DNA of 8,271 bases from JBGTHB01 sp041746415. Lineage in GTDB: Bacteria > Pseudomonadota > Gammaproteobacteria > Coxiellales > Coxiellaceae. The translations under genes were made by a program, and so were the position numbers. Shown here in pieces: positions 1 through 6,196 of the stretch; position 1 is the stretch's first letter; every line of letters begins with the position of its first letter. The stretch is taken from positions 1 through 8,271 of the forward strand of contig JBGTHB010000167.1 in the NCBI GenBank assembly GCA_041746415.1. The letters are read 5' to 3'. The notes beneath the pieces were generated by a model that saw nothing but the letters and a program-made list of their open reading frames with translations, was not told the DNA's origin and made no database searches.

Positions 1-566
1 CAAACTCCTGTTTTTAGGCGGCGCTTATCATACTCTACATTTCCTTTGCTAACACGGTAGTGCTTAATTTCAGCATACCGCTTTTTATAAAAATTTTGTT
101 GTTCTTGTTCAACCAAACTCGTGGCATAAGTATCCACCCAACACTGCGGTGTTTCGTAAAATCTTAAATGATGAAAAGCCAAACCCGTACAATCTTCAAA
201 TAAAATTTGCATTGCCATAAAAATTTCGCGCGCTAAATTTTCGGCAGTGGGATTGCAATACTGATCCCCATTCAACGCCATCACATAAAATTTGCTCTGT
301 GTTTTTTGGCAAGCTTCCAAAACCACAGCGTCATGTGGATTAAGCGCAAAACCATGATCCAAAAAATCATCGAGCCATTGTCCGGCAATGCGTTTAATTT
401 CTTTGAAATCAATTTTATAACCGATAGACTGTTGGTCATTAAATTCAAATGTTAATTCCAACCGCACCCGATGACCGTGCAGAGAATAACATTTAAAGCG
501 CTCATCCATAACACGATGGCCTAAATCAATTTCAGCCACACGAGTTATGTATTGTTTGGTTGTCAT
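1..566 (-). CDS. queD: 6-carboxy-/6-pyruvoyl-tetrahydropterin synthase family protein (QueD-like), 3' end beyond window
   Basis: The frame starts at the ATG at 566 and stays open to the left edge, giving 188 complete codons without a stop. It encodes the COG0720 fold, which converts dihydroneopterin triphosphate to 6-carboxytetrahydropterin on the way to preQ0 and queuosine (or makes pyruvoyl-tetrahydropterin). Visible motifs are the zinc ligands H17, H30 and H32, the catalytic Cys in the C-x3-HGH motif (C26), the Asp-His pair D70-H71 in LDHGFALN, the NPTAEN motif near 105-110, and the substrate-binding Glu in FYETP (E138). E. coli QueD is about 120 residues and ends soon after this Glu. Here at least 50 more residues follow, rich in Lys, Arg, Gln and Tyr, so the protein carries a C-terminal extension. 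Its ATG overlaps the hemB stop as ATGA, implying translational coupling. The family is clear; the exact reaction (QueD or another PTPS subtype) is inferred. Confidence 0.85.
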   Translation of the reverse strand, partial: MTTKQYITRVAEIDLGHRVMDERFKCYSLHGHRVRLELTFEFNDQQSIGYKIDFKEIKRIAGQWLDDFLDHGFALNPHDAVVLEACQKTQSKFYVMALNGDQYCNPTAENLAREIFMAMQILFEDCTGLAFHHLRFYETPQCWVDTYATSLVEQEQQNFYKKRYAEIKHYRVSKGNVEYDKRRLKTGV

Positions 567-1588
567 ATTTGAGTTAACGCAATCGCCGCTGCTTTAGCAA
601 AATAGGTAATAATAAAATCCGCACCAGCACGTTTAATCGCCATCAAACTTTCCAACATGGCTTGTTTTTCATCGAGAAGATTTTTTTCAGCGGCCGCTTT
701 TATCATAGCGAACTCACCACTCACTTGATACGCACCTAATGGCAAAGCGGGAAATGCCTGCTTAACACGATAAACAATATCAAGATAATTTTGTGCCGGT
801 TTCACCATTAACATGTCAGCACCTTGGACCACGTCCAATTCTGCCTCACGTAGTGCTTCCTGTGCGTTACGGCAATCCATTTGATACGCTTTACGATCAC
901 CGAATTGCGGCGCGCCCTGTGCCGCTTCACGAAACGGCCCATAAAAACTGGATGCGTATTTTACGGCGTAACTTAAAACAATGACGTCTGTAAAACCATG
1001 CGCGTCTAAGGTCTGACGAATCACCGCCACCATGCCATCCATCATGCCACTCGGCGCAATAATATCGGCACCCGCCTGCGCTAAACTGAGTGCTTGTTTA
1101 GCTAACAATGGTAACGTTTTATCATTGTGCACATACCATTGATCTTGGCGATTTTTTTCAACCACACCACAATGCCCATGATCGGTATATTCACAACAGC
1201 ACAAATCCGCCATTACTAATAAATCAGGTGCACTAGTTTTGATGTGACGCACCGCTTGTTGTACCACGCCGTTAGCTTGCCAGGCAGCAGAACCGGTTGC
1301 GTCTTTGTATTCTGGAATACCAAACAACAACACCGCCGGAATACCCAGGGAAACAATTTCAGTTATTTCCGTTTCGAGTTGATCGACGCTAAATTGAAAC
1401 TGGCCCGGCATGGTTGAAATAGGATGCTTAATACTGCTGCCTGCTTTAATGAAAAGTGGCAACACAAAATCTTTTACGTTTAACTGTGTTTGCGCAACTA
1501 AATCACGCATTGCTTGCGTGTTACGCAAACGTCTGGGACGTTGTGATGAAACTGCCATAACAACAGAATTTTCTTTAACGATTAACAT
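563..1588 (-). CDS. hemB: Delta-aminolevulinic acid dehydratase (porphobilinogen synthase)
   Basis: This cytoplasmic enzyme condenses two 5-aminolevulinate molecules to porphobilinogen in heme and tetrapyrrole synthesis. The 341 residues cover the whole family. The two Schiff-base lysines are visible: K210 in YAVKYASSFYGPFREA and K263 in MVKPAQNYLDI. The metal site is the cysteine type (D-x-C-x-C-EY...HGHCG, with C130, C132 and C140), which in characterised enzymes binds catalytic zinc, rather than the Asp-rich magnesium type of Pseudomonas. The conserved GAYQVSGE and IKRAGAD segments are present near the C-terminus. Two starts are possible. The ATG at 1588 has AAAGG about 10 nt upstream and a GAGAGAG run next to it. 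The ATG at 1558 (MAVSSQRPRR) matches the usual family N-terminus better but has a weaker ribosome binding site. The gene begins just 26 bp after a strong terminator and ends in an ATGA overlap with queD. Confidence 0.97.
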   Translation of the reverse strand: MLIVKENSVVMAVSSQRPRRLRNTQAMRDLVAQTQLNVKDFVLPLFIKAGSSIKHPISTMPGQFQFSVDQLETEITEIVSLGIPAVLLFGIPEYKDATGSAAWQANGVVQQAVRHIKTSAPDLLVMADLCCCEYTDHGHCGVVEKNRQDQWYVHNDKTLPLLAKQALSLAQAGADIIAPSGMMDGMVAVIRQTLDAHGFTDVIVLSYAVKYASSFYGPFREAAQGAPQFGDRKAYQMDCRNAQEALREAELDVVQGADMLMVKPAQNYLDIVYRVKQAFPALPLGAYQVSGEFAMIKAAAEKNLLDEKQAMLESLMAIKRAGADFIITYFAKAAAIALTQI

Positions 1589-1613
1589 CTCTCTCTAACC
1601 TTTTGCACCAACC

Positions 1614-1646
1614 CTAAAAAAACCCAGCAGCGTTTACTGCTGGGTT
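1614..1646 (-). terminator. Intrinsic terminator after the glycine-zipper lipoprotein gene
   Basis: There is a perfect 10-bp inverted repeat, AACCCAGCAG at 1621-1630 and CTGCTGGGTT at 1637-1646, with a 6-nt loop. Read on the minus strand the stem runs directly into a T tract, GGGTTTTTTTAGG. It starts 10 bp after the lipoprotein stop codon. On the plus strand the stem is followed by ATAAAAAAA, so it should work only for minus-strand transcription. Confidence 0.9.
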
Positions 1647-1655
1647 ATAAAAAAA

Positions 1656-2126
1656 CTAGCTAACGATTTTCCATGAACCATCTGGTTCACGACACGCACG
1701 TCCATAGCCTTTTTGCAACTTACCGTTGATCAACACTTTTGTTTGATATTCACGGCAATAACGGCCATTACTTTTATAATCTTTAATAGGTTGCACAGTA
1801 TAAGTGACATTGGATTTTTTATTCGTCCATTGCGCTTGTGAACCAACCGGAGTATGAACAATTGCATTTTGCATATTCACATGATCTTGACGATCCATGT
1901 ATTTACCAATTTGGTTACCAACAACACTACCAATTAATGCACCGCCCACAATACCTACCCATTGCGCACTGCTACCACCAAACGCCGCAGCACCTAATAA
2001 ACCACCTGCCGCCGCACCAGCAACAGTCGCACCAGGCGTATTATCACCAGGCGCGCACGCAGTTAATCCAGCTACCATGGTCAATCCCATTGCACTGATA
2101 GCCATTAGCCGTAAAGCTTTATTCAT
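1656..2126 (-). CDS. Glycine-zipper outer-membrane lipoprotein (17 kDa surface antigen / RT0821-Lpp0805-like)
   Basis: The 156-residue protein starts with a lipoprotein signal peptide: basic start, hydrophobic stretch to about residue 20, and lipobox L21-T-A-C24. Alanine follows the cysteine, so there is no inner-membrane retention Asp and outer-membrane sorting is expected. Residues about 32-75 are a Gly/Ala-rich glycine-zipper segment (GAAAGGLLGAAAFGG, then IVGGALIGSVVGNQIGKYMD), the hallmark of the Rickettsia 17 kDa antigen family. The C-terminal part (about 98-156) has the family's W-x-N...Y-x-V-x-P...CREY pattern, with C123 and C145 possibly forming a disulfide. The ATG at 2126 is preceded by AAGGAGT with a spacer of about 9 nt. 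The molecular role is unknown beyond the envelope; the family is often antigenic. The gene lies 34 bp downstream of the nuclease gene on the same strand and ends at a strong terminator. Confidence 0.92.
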   Translation of the reverse strand: MNKALRLMAISAMGLTMVAGLTACAPGDNTPGATVAGAAAGGLLGAAAFGGSSAQWVGIVGGALIGSVVGNQIGKYMDRQDHVNMQNAIVHTPVGSQAQWTNKKSNVTYTVQPIKDYKSNGRYCREYQTKVLINGKLQKGYGRACREPDGSWKIVS

Positions 2127-2157
2127 TATGATCCACTCCTTACTTGATCAAGAAGTT

Positions 2158-2186
2158 ATTCTACCCACTTTGCGAAGTACCAGCAA
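2158..2186 (-). promoter_or_regulatory. Candidate sigma-70 promoter for the lipoprotein gene
   Basis: On the minus strand TTGCTG (2186-2181) is followed after 17 bp by TAGAAT (2163-2158), a 5/6 match to the -10 consensus that overlaps the TAG stop of the upstream nuclease gene. The predicted transcript would start near 2150, leaving a short leader that contains the AAGGAG ribosome binding site. The -35 matches only its first three bases, so this is a tentative call. Confidence 0.4.
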
Positions 2187-3078
2187 TAAGGTGCTTAATC
2201 ATCGCGGCCAACCGATAGCCGGCTAAAACCAGTTGGTGTTTCGCTATTCCTTGAGCCCATTTTTTATAGTGGCGACTTGGCCAGTGATATTGAGGCGTGG
2301 CATAAATGGCTTTAACAGTAGCATTTTCAGCTTTCACCCAATCTGCCGGTTGCAGATCGGTCGCTTGATTCGCCACTGCTGTCTCTGGATAGTGTCGCAT
2401 AAGATAATGCGCATCTTTGCTTATATTAGGATAACGATGCAAATAACCTGCTGCACCATCCCAATAATGATGAAGGTTATAAACACACACACCATTTTTT
2501 GCTTTTAAACAGTAGCCGTTACCACCACCATCACCCTGACATGCCCAATTTACGCGAGTAACGACATGCAAGGGTTGATGCGCGTCCCCCACAAAATGCG
2601 TTAACAATATCAAAATTATTGCCCGTGAATTGGCATCTTGAGTTTGGTGATACGCTTGTTGCAACAAGGAAATAGCCCACACGACATTTTGCTGACGCAC
2701 GCTGTGACAGTAACTATAACCAAAGGGTTCATTAATAAAATGCCATGACGCTGTGGAATCATTTTTGTAGGGCTGCAACAGCGGTGGCAGTGCAGCGTGA
2801 AAACGTGTAAAGACTTGGCCTAACGACAAGCTCAGCCAGCTATCGGGCAGCGCAGCTGTTTTCGCATACACGCTCACCGCACCCAGTTTATGGGTTAAAA
2901 ATAACTGCTCTTCACTCGGCAGTTGCTGATAAATTCGATTGGCGAGTTGATCGGCTTGCTGCTGGTCGGCAGGCGGCAATTGATTGTAGGCCAGTTGCGC
3001 CACCAACGCGTGCCCCGGCAGATTCCATGCCAAGGTGATAAAGGGCAGTAGACACAACAATAATAGCCATTTTTTCAT
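2161..3078 (-). CDS. Secreted S1/P1-type zinc-dependent nuclease
   Basis: The 305-residue protein has a signal peptide (MKKWLLLLCLLPFITLA) predicted to be cut before W18. In this family the mature N-terminus is the Trp whose backbone binds zinc. The tri-zinc ligand set is readable: W18 and H23 (WNLPGH, same 5-residue spacing as P1 nuclease W1/H6), D79 (ALPDSW), H113 (SWHFIN), H161/D165/H171 (THFVGDAHQPLH, same 4 and 6 spacing as P1), and H203/D207 (NLHHYWD). A GDGGGN loop lies at 182-187. The enzyme should cleave single-stranded nucleic acid and possibly 3'-mononucleotides in the periplasm or outside the cell; some relatives are phospholipase C-like. About 34 residues separate D79 and H113, against 15 in fungal P1, so this loop is longer. 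Four cysteines in the mature part (124, 180, 190, 198) could form disulfides. No clear Shine-Dalgarno precedes the ATG at 3078. The lipoprotein gene follows 34 bp downstream. Confidence 0.93.
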   Translation of the reverse strand: MKKWLLLLCLLPFITLAWNLPGHALVAQLAYNQLPPADQQQADQLANRIYQQLPSEEQLFLTHKLGAVSVYAKTAALPDSWLSLSLGQVFTRFHAALPPLLQPYKNDSTASWHFINEPFGYSYCHSVRQQNVVWAISLLQQAYHQTQDANSRAIILILLTHFVGDAHQPLHVVTRVNWACQGDGGGNGYCLKAKNGVCVYNLHHYWDGAAGYLHRYPNISKDAHYLMRHYPETAVANQATDLQPADWVKAENATVKAIYATPQYHWPSRHYKKWAQGIAKHQLVLAGYRLAAMIKHLIAGTSQSG

Positions 3079-3085
3079 GGCTGCA

Positions 3086-3115
3086 ACTATATCACTGATC
3101 CCATTTCAGCGTCAT
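3086..3115 (-). promoter_or_regulatory. Candidate promoter for the nuclease gene, giving a near-leaderless transcript
   Basis: On the minus strand ATGACG (about 3115-3110) is followed after 18 bp by TATAGT (3091-3086), a 5/6 match to the -10 consensus. The hexamer ends only 7 nt before the nuclease ATG, so a transcript from it would have essentially no leader. This agrees with the lack of a visible ribosome binding site but is weak evidence; a further-upstream promoter cannot be excluded. Confidence 0.3.
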
Positions 3116-3125
3116 CGTTGGACGT

Positions 3126-3153
3126 GTAACAATGCCGAAATATGCACTATAAT
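3126..3153 (+). promoter_or_regulatory. Sigma-70-like promoter for the Mpo1-like gene
   Basis: There is a perfect TATAAT at 3148-3153, preceded after 16 bp by GTAACA (3126-3131), a 4/6 match to the -35 consensus. The predicted start near 3160 leaves a leader of about 20 nt that carries the strong GGAG ribosome binding site. It lies in the 103-bp gap between the divergent nuclease and Mpo1-like genes. Confidence 0.6.
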
Positions 3154-3181
3154 GGTTTGTAACCGCCAAAGGAGAAAACGG

Positions 3182-3688
3182 ATGAAATCATTGGCTCAAC
3201 TATTGAATGACTACGCTCAACAACACCAATCGCACACCAATAAACTGACTCACTATATCGGCATTCCCGCTATTTTGATTGGTGCGCTATTCTTTTTAAA
3301 TTGGATCAGCATTCCATTTGCACTTTCACTGCACCTCACCTTTGCTTGGATCGCTATCATATTATTGGCTATTTATTATTTTGCGCTTGATATGAAATTA
3401 GCAATTGCCGCAACGATTGTGCTTGTCATTATTAATGTGATTGTGGCTGCGATTACGTTTAACATTTCCAGCCTCGCCAGCATCATTTTATTTTTGATTT
3501 TCTTTGTTGGTGGCTGGGTGTTGCAATTTATCGGCCACTCAATGGAAAAATCAAAACCTGCTTTCATGAAAAACTTACTGTCTTTTCCTATCGCGCCATT
3601 GTTTGTGTTTATCGAACTGTTACGTGCGCTGAAAATGGATAAGTTTTTTGATTTGCCGCCTAGAACGCCGAATAACCCGGTCGTGTAA
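3182..3688 (+). CDS. Mpo1-like (DUF962, YGL010w-like) integral membrane protein
   Basis: The 168-residue protein starts at the ATG at 3182, chosen because AAAGGAG lies 7 nt upstream and the TATAAT at 3148-3153 falls inside the longer in-frame extension, which opens at 3035. It matches the DUF962 layout. An N-terminal soluble start carries H15-x2-H18-x-N-x3-H24-x-x-GIP. Hydrophobic segments follow at about 26-40, 45-67, 72-93 and 97-117. A second conserved block, GGWVLQFIGHSMEKSKPA, contains H119 and E122. A last hydrophobic stretch at 133-148 ends in a polar tail. The yeast relative Mpo1 is an iron-dependent dioxygenase in the alpha-oxidation of 2-hydroxy fatty acids, and the conserved histidines are the likely metal ligands. 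The substrate in this bacterium is unknown; a role in hydroxy fatty acid breakdown is inference. It is the only plus-strand gene here, and its last 29 bp overlap the convergent gene. Confidence 0.88.
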   Translation: MKSLAQLLNDYAQQHQSHTNKLTHYIGIPAILIGALFFLNWISIPFALSLHLTFAWIAIILLAIYYFALDMKLAIAATIVLVIINVIVAAITFNISSLASIILFLIFFVGGWVLQFIGHSMEKSKPAFMKNLLSFPIAPLFVFIELLRALKMDKFFDLPPRTPNNPVV

Positions 3689-5030
3689 TAGCCGGACAAC
3701 ATTTCTCACTCACAAAACTAGCCGCATTAGCGGCTAGTTTGCATAACCAAAGTATAAACAAAACAGCATTATTCATGGCTTTAATCACTGTGAAGAAAAT
3801 AGCGCGATGCGAAGGGGCAATTTGCGAGAAGCAAAACACACCCAGCAGCACTTTTGCTGTGCCACTAAAGTAGCTTGGTTGGTAACCAGCGATTCTGCTT
3901 AGACTGTATGCCATAGCGCGCACGGTAATGCCGCCATCACCAATAACAGCCGCTGCACCGATTACCGCCATAAGCACATAGGCGCTAGTGGCTAAACACG
4001 ACTTATTACTCCGACCCACTGTTACTTTTGATTGTTTAATAAACATCGGCAACATACAATTCATATGATTATTCGAAAACGTATGTGCAGCAAAAGCCGC
4101 TGACACAGCGGAAAGAATAATCACGGCAATCTCAGGCATTTTCCCTTGATAGGTAATATCACCACCAAAAAAAGTCAGACCAAATCCAGTGAGCGCTGTG
4201 AGTGTCGCCGCCACCAACGCGACGTGGTAATCGTTTAGTGGTGTGGGATTACGATGTGAAACTTTCATACCGTAATCATTCCAAGCACGTCTTAACATAT
4301 AACCTTGCTCAATACTTGGCACGCGAAACACAGAATACGTTCTGGCACCATAAGCCGCGACTAATAGTGAAAAAGCATATAATCCCGCTGTTTCAATAAA
4401 TGAGCTTGGCCCATAAAATTTTGCTTCTATGAATGTTTTAATAAAAAAGGCGGTGGGCGGCACACCCAGCACGGCATCGAAATTGCCTGCGCACCAAGCA
4501 AATTTTTGCGCGCGTCGGTATTTTGGATAAAAATTAATATAATCTTCTTGTTTAAGCCCAGTGCTGAATTTCCGGTTCACTTGTTCCAACGCTCGTGCAT
4601 GCTGTTCAAATGTAAATTCAGTTTCACCTTCTTCTGTAGTATCGTTGACACGCGGCGAACCGCCAAGCAATAGACACTTATCTTGTTCTGCTCGTTCGGG
4701 TAAATTTATAATAGTCGCCATAATGGTGTAGTTTGTTTTGAGCCTATCAAAACCGGGAGCTTGATGATCGCCCCAGATATCGGCAATTTGACTAAACAAC
4801 ACCACCAACAAGCGCAACACAAAAACATCAACAAATACCACATCACTCCAATAATTTTCTTCGGCTGTTTTTGAGGAGATATGGTAAAGAGAAAATAAAC
4901 TTGGAAATGCCGCCGCATTAATATCTTGCTTTGCCAATTGCATCAATAAAGTCAGCAACGTCTGTAAAATCATGGACGGCACAGCAAGCTTTTTTAAAAA
5001 ATTACTCATACGGCTAGGTTCATCGGACAT
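3660..5030 (-). CDS. Multi-spanning membrane protein of unknown function
   Basis: I do not recognise this family. The frame is open up to 5198, but the ATG at 5030 (MSDEPSRMSN) has GGGAG 7 nt upstream, giving 456 residues; the extension above it looks like untranslated spacer. Hydrophobic segments that could span the membrane lie at about 15-33, 63-85, 178-200 (weak), 213-232, 268-288, 299-317, 346-367, 389-406 and 410-432, so eight or nine spans. Between the second and third is a polar loop of about 90 residues (86-177) rich in charged residues, with an acidic stretch TTEEGETEF. The last residues (about 440-456) are polar, with a Cys pair. There is no obvious catalytic motif, ATP-binding site or transporter signature. 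The stop lies 29 bp inside the coding end of the convergent Mpo1-like gene. Gene reality is supported by the ribosome binding site, the length and the organised hydrophobic pattern; function is unknown. Confidence 0.8.
   Translation of the reverse strand: MSDEPSRMSNFLKKLAVPSMILQTLLTLLMQLAKQDINAAAFPSLFSLYHISSKTAEENYWSDVVFVDVFVLRLLVVLFSQIADIWGDHQAPGFDRLKTNYTIMATIINLPERAEQDKCLLLGGSPRVNDTTEEGETEFTFEQHARALEQVNRKFSTGLKQEDYINFYPKYRRAQKFAWCAGNFDAVLGVPPTAFFIKTFIEAKFYGPSSFIETAGLYAFSLLVAAYGARTYSVFRVPSIEQGYMLRRAWNDYGMKVSHRNPTPLNDYHVALVAATLTALTGFGLTFFGGDITYQGKMPEIAVIILSAVSAAFAAHTFSNNHMNCMLPMFIKQSKVTVGRSNKSCLATSAYVLMAVIGAAAVIGDGGITVRAMAYSLSRIAGYQPSYFSGTAKVLLGVFCFSQIAPSHRAIFFTVIKAMNNAVLFILWLCKLAANAASFVSEKCCPAITRPGYSAF
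3715..3740 (+). terminator. Perfect 11-bp hairpin, possible terminator of the Mpo1-like gene
   Basis: AAACTAGCCGC at 3715-3725 pairs exactly with GCGGCTAGTTT at 3730-3740 around an ATTA loop. It begins 26 bp after the Mpo1-like stop codon. Only three T residues end the stem on the plus strand, and four on the minus strand, so the T tract is weak either way. The same bases encode residues 431-439 (KLAANAASF) of the convergent membrane protein, so termination on the minus strand would cut that message short of its stop. A plus-strand role is therefore more likely. Confidence 0.5.
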
Positions 5031-5293
5031 AGCAAAACTCCCAAATCGACCCGCAGCATGCCTAAATAAAATTAACTCAATCTTAAATCGTAAAATGATT
5101 GCGCATGAATTTATTTTTGTTGCATTAAGTGCACGTAGCGAGCGTAGTACACCATTGCGTTTAGTTTCAAAGACAAAACAGCGGCGCAACAACAACACCG
5201 CTCGTCACCAGCGAGTCATCGAGCGTGGTAATCTCATTGACACTGCAGTTTGTTAAGCTGGGGAGTTACGGAATTTTTTTATGTCGTCTTTTG
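5031..5293. other. 263-bp spacer between truB and the unknown membrane protein gene
   Basis: I see no convincing gene here. A plus-strand open frame (4972-5256) and the upstream extension of the minus-strand frame (to 5198) both cross it, but neither has a supported start or a recognisable product. The strong GGGAG ribosome binding site of the membrane protein is at its left end (5037-5041 region). I found no good sigma-70 promoter pair on the minus strand; the part at 5061-5130 is AT-rich and could hold a weak one. No clear intrinsic terminator follows truB. Confidence 0.5.
5199..5225. repeat. Short inverted repeat CGCTCG/CGAGCG in the spacer
   Basis: CGCTCG at 5199-5204 and CGAGCG at 5220-5225 form a 6-bp stem around a 15-nt loop, and the loop contains an alternative partner (GCGAG). 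Related AGCGAGCG sequence occurs again near 5138-5145. On the minus strand the stem is followed by GTGTTGTTGTTG, not a real T run, so it would be a poor terminator. It may be chance. Confidence 0.35.
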
Positions 5294-6196
5294 TTAGCTT
5301 TGCGTCGCCAGCATTTTACGCGGTGCAATTTTACCATCATCCAACACCACGCCGACACCCAGTGTGGTGCCATTAGCTTGCGCTAAATTCACTAAACCAC
5401 TGGTTGGGGCATTGGGCACAAACACGGCTTGGCCTTGTTTTAAATAAAATGCTAACGCCGGCGAAATGGCTACTGTCGGCATCGACGTTAACAATGACTC
5501 CACCGGTAATAATAACGAACTGAGTTTTTCTGTTGAAATATGTTCAAGCGGATGCATATCTTGTTGTTTGAACTGCCCCACACTCAAACGCCGTAACGCA
5601 ACAACGTGTGCACCACAAGCCAACAGTTCACCCAAATCATCCACGAGCGTGCGCACATAAGTTCCTTTAGAACAATGCACCAATAATTCTAATTCATTTG
5701 CACTGGCTTGTAATAACTCCAAGCGATAAATAGTGATATTACGTGCCTCGCGCGGTACCTCAATTCCTTGACGTGCGTATTTATACAACGGCTGTCCATT
5801 GTGTTTTAACGCCGAATACATCGACGGCACTTGAGAAATTTCACCGCGAAACTGCGTTAATTTTTTTTCGATAACTTCTGTTTTTAAAACAGGCACATCA
5901 CGCTGACTGACAATTTCGCCTTCAGCATCCGAGGTAGTAGTGCGAATACCTAAACGCGCTGTAACGCGATAAGTTTTATCCGCGTCTAATAAAAATTGTG
6001 AAAACTTAGTGGCTTGTCCCAAACAAATGGGCAACATACCAGTAGCTAATGGATCTAAACTGCCCGTGTGGCCTGCTTTTTTAGCATGCAGAGCATGTTT
6101 AACTTGTTGCAGCGCACGATTTGATGTGATGCCAGTTGGTTTGTCTAATAAAATCAAACCATCAATATCAACTTTCATCGTTGGTTTCGTCATCAT
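5294..6196 (-). CDS. truB: tRNA pseudouridine(55) synthase
   Basis: TruB isomerises U55 to pseudouridine in the T-loop of tRNAs. The 300-residue protein opens with DIDGLILLDKPTGITSN and has the catalytic motif GHTGSLDPLATGMLP with nucleophile D48, the same number as in E. coli. Y76 (DKTYRV) and R182 (CSKGTYVRTLVDDLG) are the other conserved active-site residues. A short C-terminal PUA-like part covers about 240-295. Length is close to the E. coli enzyme (314). ATGs at 6196 and 6193 both fit the family start; a later one at 6178 would leave only three residues before the conserved DIDG block and is less likely. The start overlaps the rbfA end by 29 bp, and the only nearby ribosome binding site is a weak AAGATAAG, so translation is probably coupled to rbfA. 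Confidence 0.97.
   Translation of the reverse strand: MMTKPTMKVDIDGLILLDKPTGITSNRALQQVKHALHAKKAGHTGSLDPLATGMLPICLGQATKFSQFLLDADKTYRVTARLGIRTTTSDAEGEIVSQRDVPVLKTEVIEKKLTQFRGEISQVPSMYSALKHNGQPLYKYARQGIEVPREARNITIYRLELLQASANELELLVHCSKGTYVRTLVDDLGELLACGAHVVALRRLSVGQFKQQDMHPLEHISTEKLSSLLLPVESLLTSMPTVAISPALAFYLKQGQAVFVPNAPTSGLVNLAQANGTTLGVGVVLDDGKIAPRKMLATQS

Noticed and set aside
1621..1646. Hairpin as a bidirectional terminator
   Set aside because: On the plus strand the stem is followed by A residues, not T, and no plus-strand gene ends there.
1838..2226. Plus-strand open frames opposite the glycine-zipper lipoprotein
   Set aside because: They are rich in Pro, His and Gln as expected for the antisense of a Gly/Ala-rich gene, and have no ribosome binding site.
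3035..3181. 49-residue N-terminal extension of the Mpo1-like protein
   Set aside because: It would start inside the divergent nuclease gene and span the promoter; the strong GGAG before 3182 and the family length fix the start there.
5031..5198. 56-residue N-terminal extension of the unknown membrane protein
   Set aside because: The ATG at 5030 has a GGGAG ribosome binding site at ideal spacing, and the extension has no family features.
4972..5256. Plus-strand open frame of 94 codons crossing the truB/membrane-gene spacer
   Set aside because: Its start lies inside the well-supported minus-strand membrane gene, it has no clear ribosome binding site, and the product is basic and low in recognisable features.
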